From the NCBI GenBank assembly GCA_016795285.1, contig JAEUIC010000041.1, positions 1-64,000 on the forward strand: DNA of 64,000 nucleotides, read 5' to 3'. Made by a program: the position numbers and the translations under genes. The first letter of the stretch is position 1. Each line of letters opens with the position of its first letter. The notes under the pieces were generated by a model. It did no database searches. It was not told the origin of the DNA and worked only from the letters and a program-made list of their open reading frames with translations. This DNA comes from Planctomycetota bacterium. GTDB taxonomy: Bacteria; Planctomycetota; B15-G4; SIAN01. Below, piece by piece: positions 35,884 through 44,949 of this stretch.

Positions 35884-38800
35884 ATGAGGACCAACCGTTC
35901 TGAACTCGTCTCCGCCGCGCTGGCCGCGGGCACGCGCCGCGCTTCGGCGGTGGCCTGGGTGACGGCCCTGGGTGCCGGCGCGACGCTCTGCCTCACGGCG
36001 TGCGGCGGCAGCGGCGGCACCGGCAGCGGGCCCGCCGCGTACGCGCGCCAGGCGACGCTCCTCTCGGTCCGCTTCCCGGATCCCAACGACGTCAACTTCG
36101 AGGCGGAGGAGAGCGCGCCGCAGAACGCGCCGGTGGTGCAGACCATCGAGTTCACGTTCAGCGGCAGCCCCGATCCCAACCGCATCAACGCGACGGTGCT
36201 GCCGATCGTCGATCCGCAGAACCGACCGGTGCGCGGTCACTACGACGTCGACGGCGCGATCGTCACCTTCATCCCCGATCTGCCGGTCCGCCCGATCTCG
36301 ACGCTGCCGAGCGGCGCCTTGGACAACGGCGGCGCGGGCCTCGAATTCAACACCGCGTACACGTTGCGCGCCGGGCCGCTCACCTTCGCGTTCGTCGCGG
36401 CCGTCGATCCGGCGCTGCTCGCCGCCTATCCCGATGCGACCGACCCGGCGGGCATCTACCTGCCGTTCCGGACCATGGCGACGCCGACGGCCGATGCCTT
36501 CCGCGCGATCGCGGCGACGGCGCCGCAGCTCGTCGAGGTGTCGCCGCTCGACGGCGCGACCGGCGTCTCGCCGAACTTCTTCAGCGATCCCGACGGCCTC
36601 TTCGCCGAGCGTCCCGTCTTCACGCTCGTCTTCGACGGCCCGCTCAATCCCGACTCGACCAACATCAACGACACGATCTTCGAGCTGATCGACCTCGACG
36701 ACCGTCCGACGATCTTCCCCGACGGCCTGCCGCTCGGCATCGACGTCGAGCTGGTCGAGAACGCGATCGACCGCGCGGTCGTCGCGGTGCGCCCCTCCGG
36801 CATCCTGCCGTTCGGCCACCTGCTGGCGCTGCAGCACGACCTCGAGCTGAAGGGGCTGGCGGAGAACGGCTCGCCCGCCGGCGGTCCGGTGGTCGCGACC
36901 ACGTTCACGGTCGCCGCCGATCCCTCCGGCACGCTGCGCGATGCGCTCGTCGAGGATTTCGACGGCGACGAACGCGAGGAGACCGACATCGACCAGATCG
37001 GCTCGGGCAACGTGCTGGCCGACTGGGACCGGCGCGACTCGAACGTCCTGCAGGCGGCGCTCGAGTTCGACGGCGACGGCAGCATCGGCCGCTTCCTGCC
37101 CAATGCTCCGGCGACCGGCGACACGGTGACCATCGTGCTCGACACGACGGAGCAGCTCTTCCCGCTGCTCGACGGCTCCACGCCCGATGCCATCCCGGGC
37201 ACCAGGGCGACGAACGGCGTGTTCCACTTCACCGACATCGACATCCCCGACGGCGTGATCATCGTGCCGCAGGGCAACAACCCGCTGGTCTTCAAGGCGA
37301 GCGGCTCGGTGCGCATCGCCGGCGACATCCTGCTGAGCGGCGACGACGGCTCGAGCGAGTTCGCCTACGACTCCTCGATCACCTCGATCCCGGGCGGCCC
37401 GGCGCGCGCCGGCGGCGGTCGCGGCGGCGATTCCCACCCGGTCACCTTCTTCCCGGCCGACACCATCAACTACCTCACGCTCGTGTCGCCCACCTTCGCG
37501 AAGACGGGACTCGGGATGAACCCGGTCACCGGCGCGATGGAGGCGATCGGCGGCACCGGCGCGCAGAGCGGCGCGCTCGACACCAAGGACAGCAAGGGCA
37601 AGTACCAGACGAATGACGAGATGGGGAACTGCGACGAGTTCCGCCAGATCAGCACGGCCGCGAAGATCGCGGGCGGCGGCGGCGGCTCGATGTTCCGCGC
37701 CGGCGCGACGCCGAAGGACACGAGCGGCAACATCCTGCACGGCATCGCCAACGTCCATCCCGACGGCACCGGCAAGTGGATCCTCGACACCACCAGCAAC
37801 ACCTGCCTCGCCGGCGTCGGCGGTTCCCACCCGTTCGCGGCGGACGGCACGAACACCAACGACTTCTTCGGCAAGCTCGGCCAGCTCACCCGCCTGATCG
37901 GCGGCCAGGGCGGCGGCGGCGGCGGGACGCAGTGCGACTCCTACTTCTGCGGCAACTGGTGCGACATCGACACCGATCCGGCCAACGACGGCTGCTGCGC
38001 GAACGAGGACAACCTGCCGGCGCAGGGGCGCTCGCCCTCGGTCGGCGACTCGCGCGGCGGCGGCGGCGGCGGTGGCGGCGGCTCCTTCATGCTCCAGGCG
38101 CTCGGTGACATCACGCTGGTGTCGACCGCGCTGATCGAGGCGTCGGGCGGCAACGGCGGCGGCGGCGAAGGCATCGCCTGCTCCTACTGGGGCGGCGGCG
38201 GCGGCGGCGGCGCGGGCGGGATGATCATCCTGCAGTCGGCGTCGACGATCCTCGTCGAGTCGGGCGCGGTGCTCGACGTGCGGCGCGGCCTCGGCGACAA
38301 CGCGGCGCCCAACAACGACTACGCCGACTGCAGCAACTCGAGCAACGGCGTGGCGGGCGACGGCGGCGACGGCGGCCACGGGATGATCCAGCTGCAGGTG
38401 CCGATCGGTTCGAAGGCGACGGTCGTGAACCCGGGCACCGACGTGAACGGCAGCGTGCGGCCGATCGCCTCGTGGGTCGATCCGAACAACACGCTCGCGC
38501 CCGTCGAGTTCACCCCGCTCAGCGTCGCGCTGTCGCGGTGGCACGACTTCGGTCGCGTCATCGCGCGCGGGCCGACCGGCACCAACCCGGTCTTCAGCTT
38601 CAGCGGCCTCGACGGCAGCGGTTACGTGGCGACCGATGGTTCGGGCAACGTGCTCTCGCCCGCGACCACCGACATCGTGGTCGGCTACCTCGGCCAGATC
38701 GACACGCTGACCGGGACCTACGCGCCGGGCGAGGAGCCGCGCGCCAACTTCGTCCCGACCAACGCGAAGGTGAAGGTCGAGTTCCAGGGCGCCGACGCGA

Positions 38801-38988
38801 TCGTCGAGGGCTCGAAGGAGGTCGACCCCGCGTCGCTCACCAGCTGGTCGTCCGACGTCACCGTCGCCAACGGCAAGCAGTTCCTCCGCTGGCGGATCAC
38901 CTTCGACACCACCTTCGACGGCAGCCCGCTCACCCCGAACACCCGGCGGCCGATCGTCGAGCGGATCGAGGTGCACGCCGAGTTCTGA
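35884..38988 (+). CDS. Large Gly-rich surface lipoprotein with Ig-like N-terminal domains
   Basis: 1034 residues. The signal ends in a lipobox (CLTACGGSG). Two SbsA/Big_5-like domains follow (VVQTIEFTFSGSPDPNRINA; PQLVEVSPLDGATGVSPNFF). The middle contains glycine runs of 6-9 residues alternating with short beta segments (SFMLQALGDITLVSTALIEA, GMIILQSASTILVESGAVLD), which suggests a stacked or beta-helical surface structure. A Cys-rich insert (CDSYFCGNWCDIDTD ... CCANED) lies near residue 690. The C terminus is a beta domain (FLRWRITFDTTFDG). No enzymatic motif; adhesin or envelope component is a guess. GAGGAG precedes the ATG. The 294-base gap before it holds runs of C (8 at 35822-35829) and a CACAAT hexamer at 35779 that could be a −10 element. 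Confidence 0.78.
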   Translation: MRTNRSELVSAALAAGTRRASAVAWVTALGAGATLCLTACGGSGGTGSGPAAYARQATLLSVRFPDPNDVNFEAEESAPQNAPVVQTIEFTFSGSPDPNRINATVLPIVDPQNRPVRGHYDVDGAIVTFIPDLPVRPISTLPSGALDNGGAGLEFNTAYTLRAGPLTFAFVAAVDPALLAAYPDATDPAGIYLPFRTMATPTADAFRAIAATAPQLVEVSPLDGATGVSPNFFSDPDGLFAERPVFTLVFDGPLNPDSTNINDTIFELIDLDDRPTIFPDGLPLGIDVELVENAIDRAVVAVRPSGILPFGHLLALQHDLELKGLAENGSPAGGPVVATTFTVAADPSGTLRDALVEDFDGDEREETDIDQIGSGNVLADWDRRDSNVLQAALEFDGDGSIGRFLPNAPATGDTVTIVLDTTEQLFPLLDGSTPDAIPGTRATNGVFHFTDIDIPDGVIIVPQGNNPLVFKASGSVRIAGDILLSGDDGSSEFAYDSSITSIPGGPARAGGGRGGDSHPVTFFPADTINYLTLVSPTFAKTGLGMNPVTGAMEAIGGTGAQSGALDTKDSKGKYQTNDEMGNCDEFRQISTAAKIAGGGGGSMFRAGATPKDTSGNILHGIANVHPDGTGKWILDTTSNTCLAGVGGSHPFAADGTNTNDFFGKLGQLTRLIGGQGGGGGGTQCDSYFCGNWCDIDTDPANDGCCANEDNLPAQGRSPSVGDSRGGGGGGGGGSFMLQALGDITLVSTALIEASGGNGGGGEGIACSYWGGGGGGGAGGMIILQSASTILVESGAVLDVRRGLGDNAAPNNDYADCSNSSNGVAGDGGDGGHGMIQLQVPIGSKATVVNPGTDVNGSVRPIASWVDPNNTLAPVEFTPLSVALSRWHDFGRVIARGPTGTNPVFSFSGLDGSGYVATDGSGNVLSPATTDIVVGYLGQIDTLTGTYAPGEEPRANFVPTNAKVKVEFQGADAIVEGSKEVDPASLTSWSSDVTVANGKQFLRWRITFDTTFDGSPLTPNTRRPIVERIEVHAEF

Positions 38989-39060
38989 GCTTCGCGCGCA
39001 GTGATCGAACGACTCCCGGAACGGCCCGGGCTCCCGCGAGGGGGTCCGGGTCGCTCCATG

Positions 39061-39120
39061 CCCGTCCAGCGCCGTCCAGCGCTATCCAGCTCGGTCGAGC
39101 GCCGTCGAGCGCCGTCGAGC
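39061..39120. repeat. Six tandem decamers upstream of the CRTAC1 gene
   Basis: Sixty bases divide exactly into six 10-base units that vary around gccgtccagc / gccgtcgagc. The first, third and fourth units differ most. They end 83 bases before the CRTAC1 start and lie just upstream of its putative −10 element. A 10-bp period puts each copy on the same DNA face. Confidence 0.8.
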
Positions 39121-39145
39121 GCAGCAGACATCGGGAGCGGCGCTC

Positions 39146-39151
39146 TAAGCT
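39146..39151 (+). promoter_or_regulatory. Putative −10 element for the CRTAC1 gene
   Basis: TAAGCT, 52 bases before the GTG start and 26 bases after the decamer repeats. Same hexamer as before the VWA gene. No −35 recognised. Confidence 0.28.
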
Positions 39152-39202
39152 CGTCGCGCTGATCGCCGGCGGACGGCGATCGTCCCGCGGGGCTCTTCGC
39201 GC

Positions 39203-41080
39203 GTGAACCCGGAACCGACCGTCGACCCGACTGCCCCGCCGAGCGCGCCGCGCTCCCCGCTGCCGCAAGCGGCGCGTCCCCTGCGGCGGGCTTGGCCGCT
39301 GCTCGTCGCGGCGTTCGCCGGCTGCGGCGAGGAGCCCGCCGGCGGCGGCGCATCGTCGCCTCCCTCGGGCAGCGCGGCCGGAAGCGCGTCGACGCCCTCG
39401 TCGGTACCGCCGCCGGCCCCGATCGCGCTGCGGTTCGCGCTGCGCGACGAGGCGGCGGCGCGCGGCGTCGTGGCGGTGAACCACTGCGGTGCGCCGCTCG
39501 ACAAGCGCTACGCGCTCGAGGAGATCGGCCAGGGCTGCGCGCTCTTCGACAAGGAGGGCGACGGCGACCTCGACCTCTACCTCGTCGACGCGTGCGGGCT
39601 GGTGGCGCCGGCGGACGGGAAGGGCGATTGGACGCTCGACCGGAAGGGGCGCTGCACGCTGCTCGAGAACGACGGCAGCGGCCGCTTCACCGACGTCACC
39701 GAGGCGGCCGGCGACGCCGGGCTGCGGGTGTTCGGCGCCGGGGCGATCGCCGCCGACTACGACGGCGACGGCGACGTCGACCTCTACGTCACCTGCTACG
39801 GCGAGAACAAGCTGCTGCAGAACGACGGCAGCGGCCGCTTCGCCGACGTCACCGCGGCGGCCGGCGTCGGCGAGACGCGCTGGAGCACCGGCGCGGCCTT
39901 CTTCGATGCCGACGGCGACGACGACCTCGACCTCTACGTCGGCAACTACTTCGCCATGACCATCGCCGGCGACCCCGACTGCTGGAACAAGGTCGACTGC
40001 CCCTACTTCGAGCTGAAGGCGGCGTGCGGCCCGAAGGGCATGGTGCCCGAGCCCGATCGCTACTACGCCAACAACGGCGACGGCACCTTCCGCGACGCGA
40101 CCGCGGACGCCGGTTTCGCCGCCGTCGAGCCGCGCTACTCGCTCGGCATCGCGGCGTTCGACGCCGACGGGGACGGCGACCAGGACCTCTACGTCGCCAA
40201 CGACTCGCGCGGGAACTACCTGTTCGTGAACGACGGCAAGGGGCGCTTCAGCGAGGAGGCCGATCTCGCCGGCGCCGCGCTGTCGGGCGCCGGCCTCGCG
40301 CAGGCCGGGATGGGCGTCGCGATCGGCGACTGGGACGGCGACCTCGACCTCGATCTCTTCTGCACGAACTTCTCGCACGACGACAACACGCTCTACCAGA
40401 ACGACGGCAGCGGGACCTTCCTCGACGTCACGGCGCGCCACGCGTGGGGGACCGAGACGTGGCTCGCGCTCGGGTGGGGGACGGCGTTCGAGGACTTCGA
40501 TCTCGACGGCGACCAGGACCTCTTCGTCGCCAACGGCCACGTCTACCCGGGCGCCGACGCGCGCGCGCCGGAGCTCACCTACAAGCAGCTCTGCCGCGCC
40601 TACGAGTTCGACGGCCGCTATCGCGACGTCACCGTCGCCGCGTTCCCCGGCGCGCCGCCGCGCAAGTCGTTCCGCGGCGCCGCGTTCGGCGACGTCGATG
40701 GCGATGGCGACGGCGACGTGGTGGTGATGGCGCAGAACGAGTCGCCGGCGCTCTTCGTCAACGACGCAGCGCAGCGCGCGAGCGGGCAGCAGGTCGCCTT
40801 CGTGCTGGAACAGCCGGGGATGAACCGCTTCGCGATCGGCGCGCGCATCGTCGTCGAGGCGGGCGGCCGTCGCCAGCTGCGCCTCGTGCAGGCGGGCAGC
40901 TCGTTCCAGAGCAGCAACGAGGCCGCGGCGCGCTTCGGCCTCGGCGGCGCGACCCGCCTCGAGCGGGTCACCGTCACCTGGCCGGATGGCGTGGTCGAGG
41001 AGGCGCGCGACCTCGCCGCCGGCACGCGCTGGCGCTGGCGGCGCGGCACGCCGCCGCAACCGTGGAGCCGCGGATCATGA
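39203..41080 (+). CDS. CRTAC1-family lipoprotein (FG-GAP/VCBS repeats plus ASPIC/UnbV)
   Basis: 625 residues starting at GTG. After a Pro-rich N terminus the hydrophobic segment LLVAAFAGCGEEP gives a probable lipobox, so the protein is likely lipid-anchored. Seven calcium-loop repeats of the FG-GAP/VCBS type follow (DKEGDGDLDLYLVD, DYDGDGDVDLYVTC, DADGDDDLDLYVGN, DADGDGDQDLYVAN, DWDGDLDLDLFCTN, DLDGDQDLFVAN, DVDGDGDGDVVVMA). The C terminus is an ASPIC/UnbV domain (NRFAIGARIVVEAGGRRQLR; VTVTWPDGVVEEA). Such proteins form beta-propellers and are abundant in planctomycetes; ligand unknown. It overlaps the TPR gene (ATGA). A paralogue lies at 45-46.8 kb on the other strand with the same CGEEP start of the mature chain. 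Confidence 0.87.
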   Translation: MNPEPTVDPTAPPSAPRSPLPQAARPLRRAWPLLVAAFAGCGEEPAGGGASSPPSGSAAGSASTPSSVPPPAPIALRFALRDEAAARGVVAVNHCGAPLDKRYALEEIGQGCALFDKEGDGDLDLYLVDACGLVAPADGKGDWTLDRKGRCTLLENDGSGRFTDVTEAAGDAGLRVFGAGAIAADYDGDGDVDLYVTCYGENKLLQNDGSGRFADVTAAAGVGETRWSTGAAFFDADGDDDLDLYVGNYFAMTIAGDPDCWNKVDCPYFELKAACGPKGMVPEPDRYYANNGDGTFRDATADAGFAAVEPRYSLGIAAFDADGDGDQDLYVANDSRGNYLFVNDGKGRFSEEADLAGAALSGAGLAQAGMGVAIGDWDGDLDLDLFCTNFSHDDNTLYQNDGSGTFLDVTARHAWGTETWLALGWGTAFEDFDLDGDQDLFVANGHVYPGADARAPELTYKQLCRAYEFDGRYRDVTVAAFPGAPPRKSFRGAAFGDVDGDGDGDVVVMAQNESPALFVNDAAQRASGQQVAFVLEQPGMNRFAIGARIVVEAGGRRQLRLVQAGSSFQSSNEAAARFGLGGATRLERVTVTWPDGVVEEARDLAAGTRWRWRRGTPPQPWSRGS

Positions 41081-42093
41081 GTCGTCGCGGAACGTTCGCG
41101 CGGCTGGTCGTCGCGTGGGTGGGGGCGGTCGGCGCCGGCGCGCCGCTGCACGGCCAGGCGCCCGCGCAGGGCGGCCTCGACCCGGCGCTGCGCGACGCCT
41201 TCGCGCGCTTCGACGCCGGCGATCGCGACGCCGCACGCGCCGCCGTCGAGGCGCTCGCGGCCGCGAAGCGCGCCGATCCGGGCTACACGATGCTGGTCGG
41301 CACGCTCTGGCTGATGCGCGCCGAATGGAAGCAGGCCGAGCCGCACGTGCGCGCCGCGCTGCAGAAGCTGCCCGACTTCGCGCCGGCGCACAACGCGCTG
41401 GCGGTCGTGCTGCTGCAGACGTCGCGCCCCGAGGAGGCGGAGAAGGTGCTGCGACCGGCCGTCGCCCGCTTCGCTGCCGACCCGGTCTTCGGCGAGCTCG
41501 CCTTCCACCTCGCGATGGCGTGCGCGATGGTCAACAAGCGGCTCGAGGCGAGCGACTGGTTCGAGAAGGCGATCGCGCTCTCGCCCGGCAACGCGATCAA
41601 CCACTTCTCGCTGGCCGAGAACGAGCTGAACCTCCATCGCCTCGAGCGCGCCGAGCAGTCGTTCCGCCGCGCGATGGAGCTCGACCCGCCGCATCCCGAC
41701 GCGCGCTGGAAGCTGGCGGTGACGCTCGCCGAGGCGGGGCGCCCGGCCGACGCGGAGCCGCTCTTCGCCGCCGCGCTGTCGAGCGGCCCGCCGAAGAGCC
41801 GCCTCTCGGCCGCCTACCGCTTCGGCGTCTTCCTCTTCGAGCGCGAGCGCCACGCGGAGGCGCTCCCGCTGCTGCAGTCGGTCACCAAGGGCAAGCCCGA
41901 CGACCGCATGGCGTGGAACTACCAGGCGCGCACGCTGCGCGCGCTCGGGCGCAAGGAGGAGGCGGCGGCGGCGCTGGTGCGCTACCGCGAGCTGCAGGCG
42001 GCGGCCGATCGCGACGAGAACGAGTTCCTGCTCTCGCTCATCCGCGACAAGCTGGCGCCTCCCGACGGGAAAGTGGTGCCCGAACGCGGATGA
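41077..42093 (+). CDS. Secreted TPR protein
   Basis: 338 residues with a signal peptide (RLVVAWVGAVGAGAPLHGQA). The rest is a row of tetratricopeptide repeats (for example ALQKLPDFAPAHNALAVVLL, FEKAIALSPGNAINHFSLAE, FRRAMELDPPHPDARWKLAV), suited to protein-protein contacts in the periplasm. The ATG overlaps the CRTAC1 stop (ATGA), so the two are made together and may form a complex; CRTAC1/TPR pairs recur in planctomycetes and acidobacteria. No enzymatic motif was seen. Confidence 0.82.
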   Translation: MSRRGTFARLVVAWVGAVGAGAPLHGQAPAQGGLDPALRDAFARFDAGDRDAARAAVEALAAAKRADPGYTMLVGTLWLMRAEWKQAEPHVRAALQKLPDFAPAHNALAVVLLQTSRPEEAEKVLRPAVARFAADPVFGELAFHLAMACAMVNKRLEASDWFEKAIALSPGNAINHFSLAENELNLHRLERAEQSFRRAMELDPPHPDARWKLAVTLAEAGRPADAEPLFAAALSSGPPKSRLSAAYRFGVFLFERERHAEALPLLQSVTKGKPDDRMAWNYQARTLRALGRKEEAAAALVRYRELQAAADRDENEFLLSLIRDKLAPPDGKVVPERG

Positions 42094-42151
42094 TCGATTC
42101 GCCGCGGAGCCGAACGGATCGTTGAATCGTCGCACTCGGAGTCGCTCGCCC

Positions 42152-43252
42152 ATGTCGATCCTCCCGCTCGCGTTCGCGCTGCTCGCGATGGCGCCCCAAT
42201 CGGCGCCGCCGCTCGCGCTCCGTCCCGCGCCGGTCGAGCGGCTGCTCGCGGAGATCGGCCGCGCGCCGGCCGACAACGCCGCTCGCGAGGCGCGCCTCGT
42301 CGAGCTGTTCCGCGCCGCGGGCGCCGAAGCGGAGGACGTCGCGACCGTCCCGCTCGATCGCGCGCTGCTCGAGCCGCGCCTCGCGGCGGCGCGCACCGCG
42401 ATCGTCGCGCGCCTCGACGCGGCGGGCGCCGGCGAGTCGGAGCGCGCCGCCGCGCTCGAGCGGCAGGAGGCGCGCTGGCGCGACGTCGGCCGCAACGTGA
42501 TCGCGGTGCTGCCCGGCACCACCAAGCGCGTGATCGGCTTCGCCGCGCACTACGACACCGCCGCCGGCTCGCGCGGCGCCATCGACAACTGGTCGGGCTG
42601 CGTGCTGCTCGCCGAGCTCTACCGCGCGCTGAAGGGGCAGCCGCACGAGCACACTTTCTGGTTCCTCGGCTTCGCCGGCCAGGAGGAGGGGTGCCTCGGC
42701 GCGGCGTCGTGGGTCAGCACCGTGCGCGAGAAGCAGGCGGCGAAGATCGATGCGCTGGTGACGGTCGAGTGCGCCGGCCTCGTCGCGCCGCGCGCGTGGT
42801 GGAGCGGCTCGTCGGCCGGCATCCTCGAGATCGTCGCCGACGCCGCGCGGCAGGTGCAGGTTCCGCTGCAGGTGGTCGATTTTCCCGGCGATGCATCGGA
42901 CAGCTGCGAGTTGAAGCGCGCCTTCCTGCCGGTCGCCTGCCTGTTCGGGATCGGCTTCGAGCACGCGTCGCTGCTGCACGGACCGCGCGATCGCGTCGAG
43001 GCGATCGTGCCCGAGCATCTCGCGCAGATGCACGCTCTGACGCTCGCGCTCGCCGCCGAGTTCGATCGCCATCGCCAACCCTTGCGCTGGGACTACGTGC
43101 AGGACAAGCTGCGCCTCGCCGATCCGGCGAGCGGCCGCACGCCCCTCGTGCCGACCCCGATCGACGTTCCGCGGGCCGCGCCGGCCGCTGCGCCGCCGAC
43201 GCCCGCTCCGGCGCGTTCGCCTTCGCCCGCCCGTGATGGGAGCCACCCGTGA
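42152..43252 (+). CDS. Secreted M28-family zinc aminopeptidase
   Basis: 366 residues. A signal peptide (SILPLAFALLAMAPQ) follows the ATG; a TTG ten codons upstream is an alternative start. The M28 metal ligands are in place: His and first Asp in GFAAHYDTAAGSRGAIDNWSG, the catalytic/bridging Glu pair in GFAGQEEGCLGA, an acidic residue in VTVECAG, and the final His in LLHGPRDRVEAI. It should hydrolyse N-terminal residues from peptides outside the cytoplasm, related to glutaminyl cyclase-like and Ap1-type enzymes. The C terminus is a Pro/Ala-rich tail. It follows the CRTAC1 and TPR genes and runs into a second TPR gene (TGATG), so it is part of the same putative transcript. Confidence 0.87.
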   Translation: MSILPLAFALLAMAPQSAPPLALRPAPVERLLAEIGRAPADNAAREARLVELFRAAGAEAEDVATVPLDRALLEPRLAAARTAIVARLDAAGAGESERAAALERQEARWRDVGRNVIAVLPGTTKRVIGFAAHYDTAAGSRGAIDNWSGCVLLAELYRALKGQPHEHTFWFLGFAGQEEGCLGAASWVSTVREKQAAKIDALVTVECAGLVAPRAWWSGSSAGILEIVADAARQVQVPLQVVDFPGDASDSCELKRAFLPVACLFGIGFEHASLLHGPRDRVEAIVPEHLAQMHALTLALAAEFDRHRQPLRWDYVQDKLRLADPASGRTPLVPTPIDVPRAAPAAAPPTPAPARSPSPARDGSHP

Positions 43253-44928
43253 TGTCGAGGACCTTCGTCTCCGCGCTGCTGCTCGCCCTCGCCCCCGGCC
43301 TCGATGCCGTGGCGCTCGCGCAGCAGCCGCAGGTCAACGTGAACGAGCTGCCGGAAGAGGTGAAGAAGATCCGGCAGGCCTACCTCGCCTACGACGTCGA
43401 TACGTCGCTCGCGCTGTCGAACGACTGGCTGGTGAGCCACCCCGGCGATCCGCTCGTGCTCGAGCTGCGCGCCCGGTCGCTGCGCCAGCTCGGTCGTCTC
43501 GAGGATGCGGTGAAGACCGCCGAGCAGATCAACCCGCGTTCGGTGCGCGTGAAGCTCTTCATCGCGGAGTGCCTCGGCGCCAATCCGGCGACGGTGGCGC
43601 AGGCGCAGGCGCTCGTCGACGAGGTGGCGGCCGACGATCCGAACGCCGTCGACCCGCACCTGACGCGAGCGCGCATCTACCTCGCGCAGGGGCGCCTCAA
43701 GGAGGCCTCCTCCGAGCTGAACTACGTGCGCGTCACCAAGCCGAAGAGCTACGAGGGGATGCTCCTCTCGGGGATCCTCGCCGAGATGGGCGGCGCCAAC
43801 GAGGAAGCGGCGCGCCTCTACCTGCAGCTGGTCACCAAGCCCGCCGACTGGGAGCGCACCGACACGCACCACGAGCGCGACGCGGTGGTCGGCCTCGCCG
43901 GCGTCTACACCAAGCTGCAGAAGTACGAGGACGCGGTCCGCCTCTACCAGCAGCTCACCGAGAAGATGCCGCGCTCGCCGCTGCTCTTCGCGCAGCTCGG
44001 CATGGCGCAGTCGATGCTGGAGCGCAACGCCGACGCCATCGCGAGCTTCGAGAAGGCGGTCGACCTCTCGCCCGGCTCGCCGGAGCTGCTCGGCCGGCTC
44101 GCCGATCTCTACCGCGGCGCCGGGCGGCTCGACGACGCCGCCGCGCGCTACAAGCGGATCCTCGAAGCGACCGCGCCCGGACCCGGCCACATGGTCGCCG
44201 ACCTGCGCCTCGCCGAGATCCACCTCGATCGCTCGGAACTCGACAAGGCGAAGCTCCACTCCGATGCCGCGCTGACCGTGGCGGCGACCCATCCCGAGGC
44301 GCTGCTGATCGGCGCGCGCGTTCGGGAGAAGGTGGGCGACGCGCCCGCTGCGAAGGAGCTCTACCGCAAGGCGCTCGCGCAGGACCCGATGCTCTTCGAC
44401 GCGGTCTATCGCCTCGCGCTGCTGCTGGCGCGCTCGACCGACGCCACCGAGCAGGCGGAGGGGCAGCGCCTGCTGGCGCGCCACCAGAAGATCGAGCCGC
44501 TGCTGCAGGACCTCACGCGCACGCGCCGCGAACTCGAGATGGCGCCGCGCAGCCCGGCATTGCTGACGAGGCTGGCCGGGCTCCTGAACCTCGCCGGCGA
44601 GTACGAGCAGGCCAAGCTCTGGGGCGGGCGCGCCGAGCAGGTCGCGCCGCGCAGCCCGTCGACCTGCATGCAGCTCGGCTACATCTCGGCCAACCTCGGC
44701 GACAAGGCGGCGGCGCTCAAGTACTTCGAGCGCGCGCAGAAGGCGCTGCCGCCCAACGCGGTGCCGAAGCTCGACGAGTACGTCGCGAAGCTGAAGAAGG
44801 GCGAGGAGCTGCCGCTGCCGATGGGCGAGATGTTCCGGCCGTCGCAGCAGGCGCCGGCGGACGGGGCCGCACCGGCGGCTGGAGCGCCGGCCGGCGGCGC
44901 GGCGCCCACCAAGCCCGCGGGCGGCTGA
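43252..44928 (+). CDS. Secreted TPR-repeat protein, 558 residues
   Basis: A signal peptide (RTFVSALLLALAPGLDAVALA) is followed by about eleven TPR units: WLVSHPGDPLVLELRARSLR, YQQLTEKMPRSPLLFAQLGM, FEKAVDLSPGSPELLGRLAD, YRKALAQDPMLFDAVYRLAL, GGRAEQVAPRSPSTCMQLGY. The C terminus is low-complexity Ala/Gly/Pro. ATG is preferred over a GTG one codon upstream because it overlaps the M28 stop (TGATG). It closes the plus-strand CRTAC1-TPR-M28-TPR set and converges on the second CRTAC1 gene 21 bases away. Function is probably scaffolding in the periplasm; unknown partner. Confidence 0.82.
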   Translation: MSRTFVSALLLALAPGLDAVALAQQPQVNVNELPEEVKKIRQAYLAYDVDTSLALSNDWLVSHPGDPLVLELRARSLRQLGRLEDAVKTAEQINPRSVRVKLFIAECLGANPATVAQAQALVDEVAADDPNAVDPHLTRARIYLAQGRLKEASSELNYVRVTKPKSYEGMLLSGILAEMGGANEEAARLYLQLVTKPADWERTDTHHERDAVVGLAGVYTKLQKYEDAVRLYQQLTEKMPRSPLLFAQLGMAQSMLERNADAIASFEKAVDLSPGSPELLGRLADLYRGAGRLDDAAARYKRILEATAPGPGHMVADLRLAEIHLDRSELDKAKLHSDAALTVAATHPEALLIGARVREKVGDAPAAKELYRKALAQDPMLFDAVYRLALLLARSTDATEQAEGQRLLARHQKIEPLLQDLTRTRRELEMAPRSPALLTRLAGLLNLAGEYEQAKLWGGRAEQVAPRSPSTCMQLGYISANLGDKAAALKYFERAQKALPPNAVPKLDEYVAKLKKGEELPLPMGEMFRPSQQAPADGAAPAAGAPAGGAAPTKPAGG

Positions 44929-44937
44929 GCGAGCCGC
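44921..44937. terminator. Short hairpin over the TPR gene stop codon
   Basis: GCGGCT-GAGCG-AGCCGC, six paired bases, between convergent genes and including the TGA stop. No U-tract; weak evidence. Confidence 0.35.
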
Positions 44938-44949
44938 GCGGCCAGCTGA

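Noticed and set aside
30946-38976. An open frame of about 2,670 codons on the minus strand, antisense to the U32 and Gly-rich lipoprotein genes
   Set aside because: Only the last 214 codons (the receiver protein) have domain content. The rest is Arg/Ala-rich shadow sequence expected when codons end in G or C.
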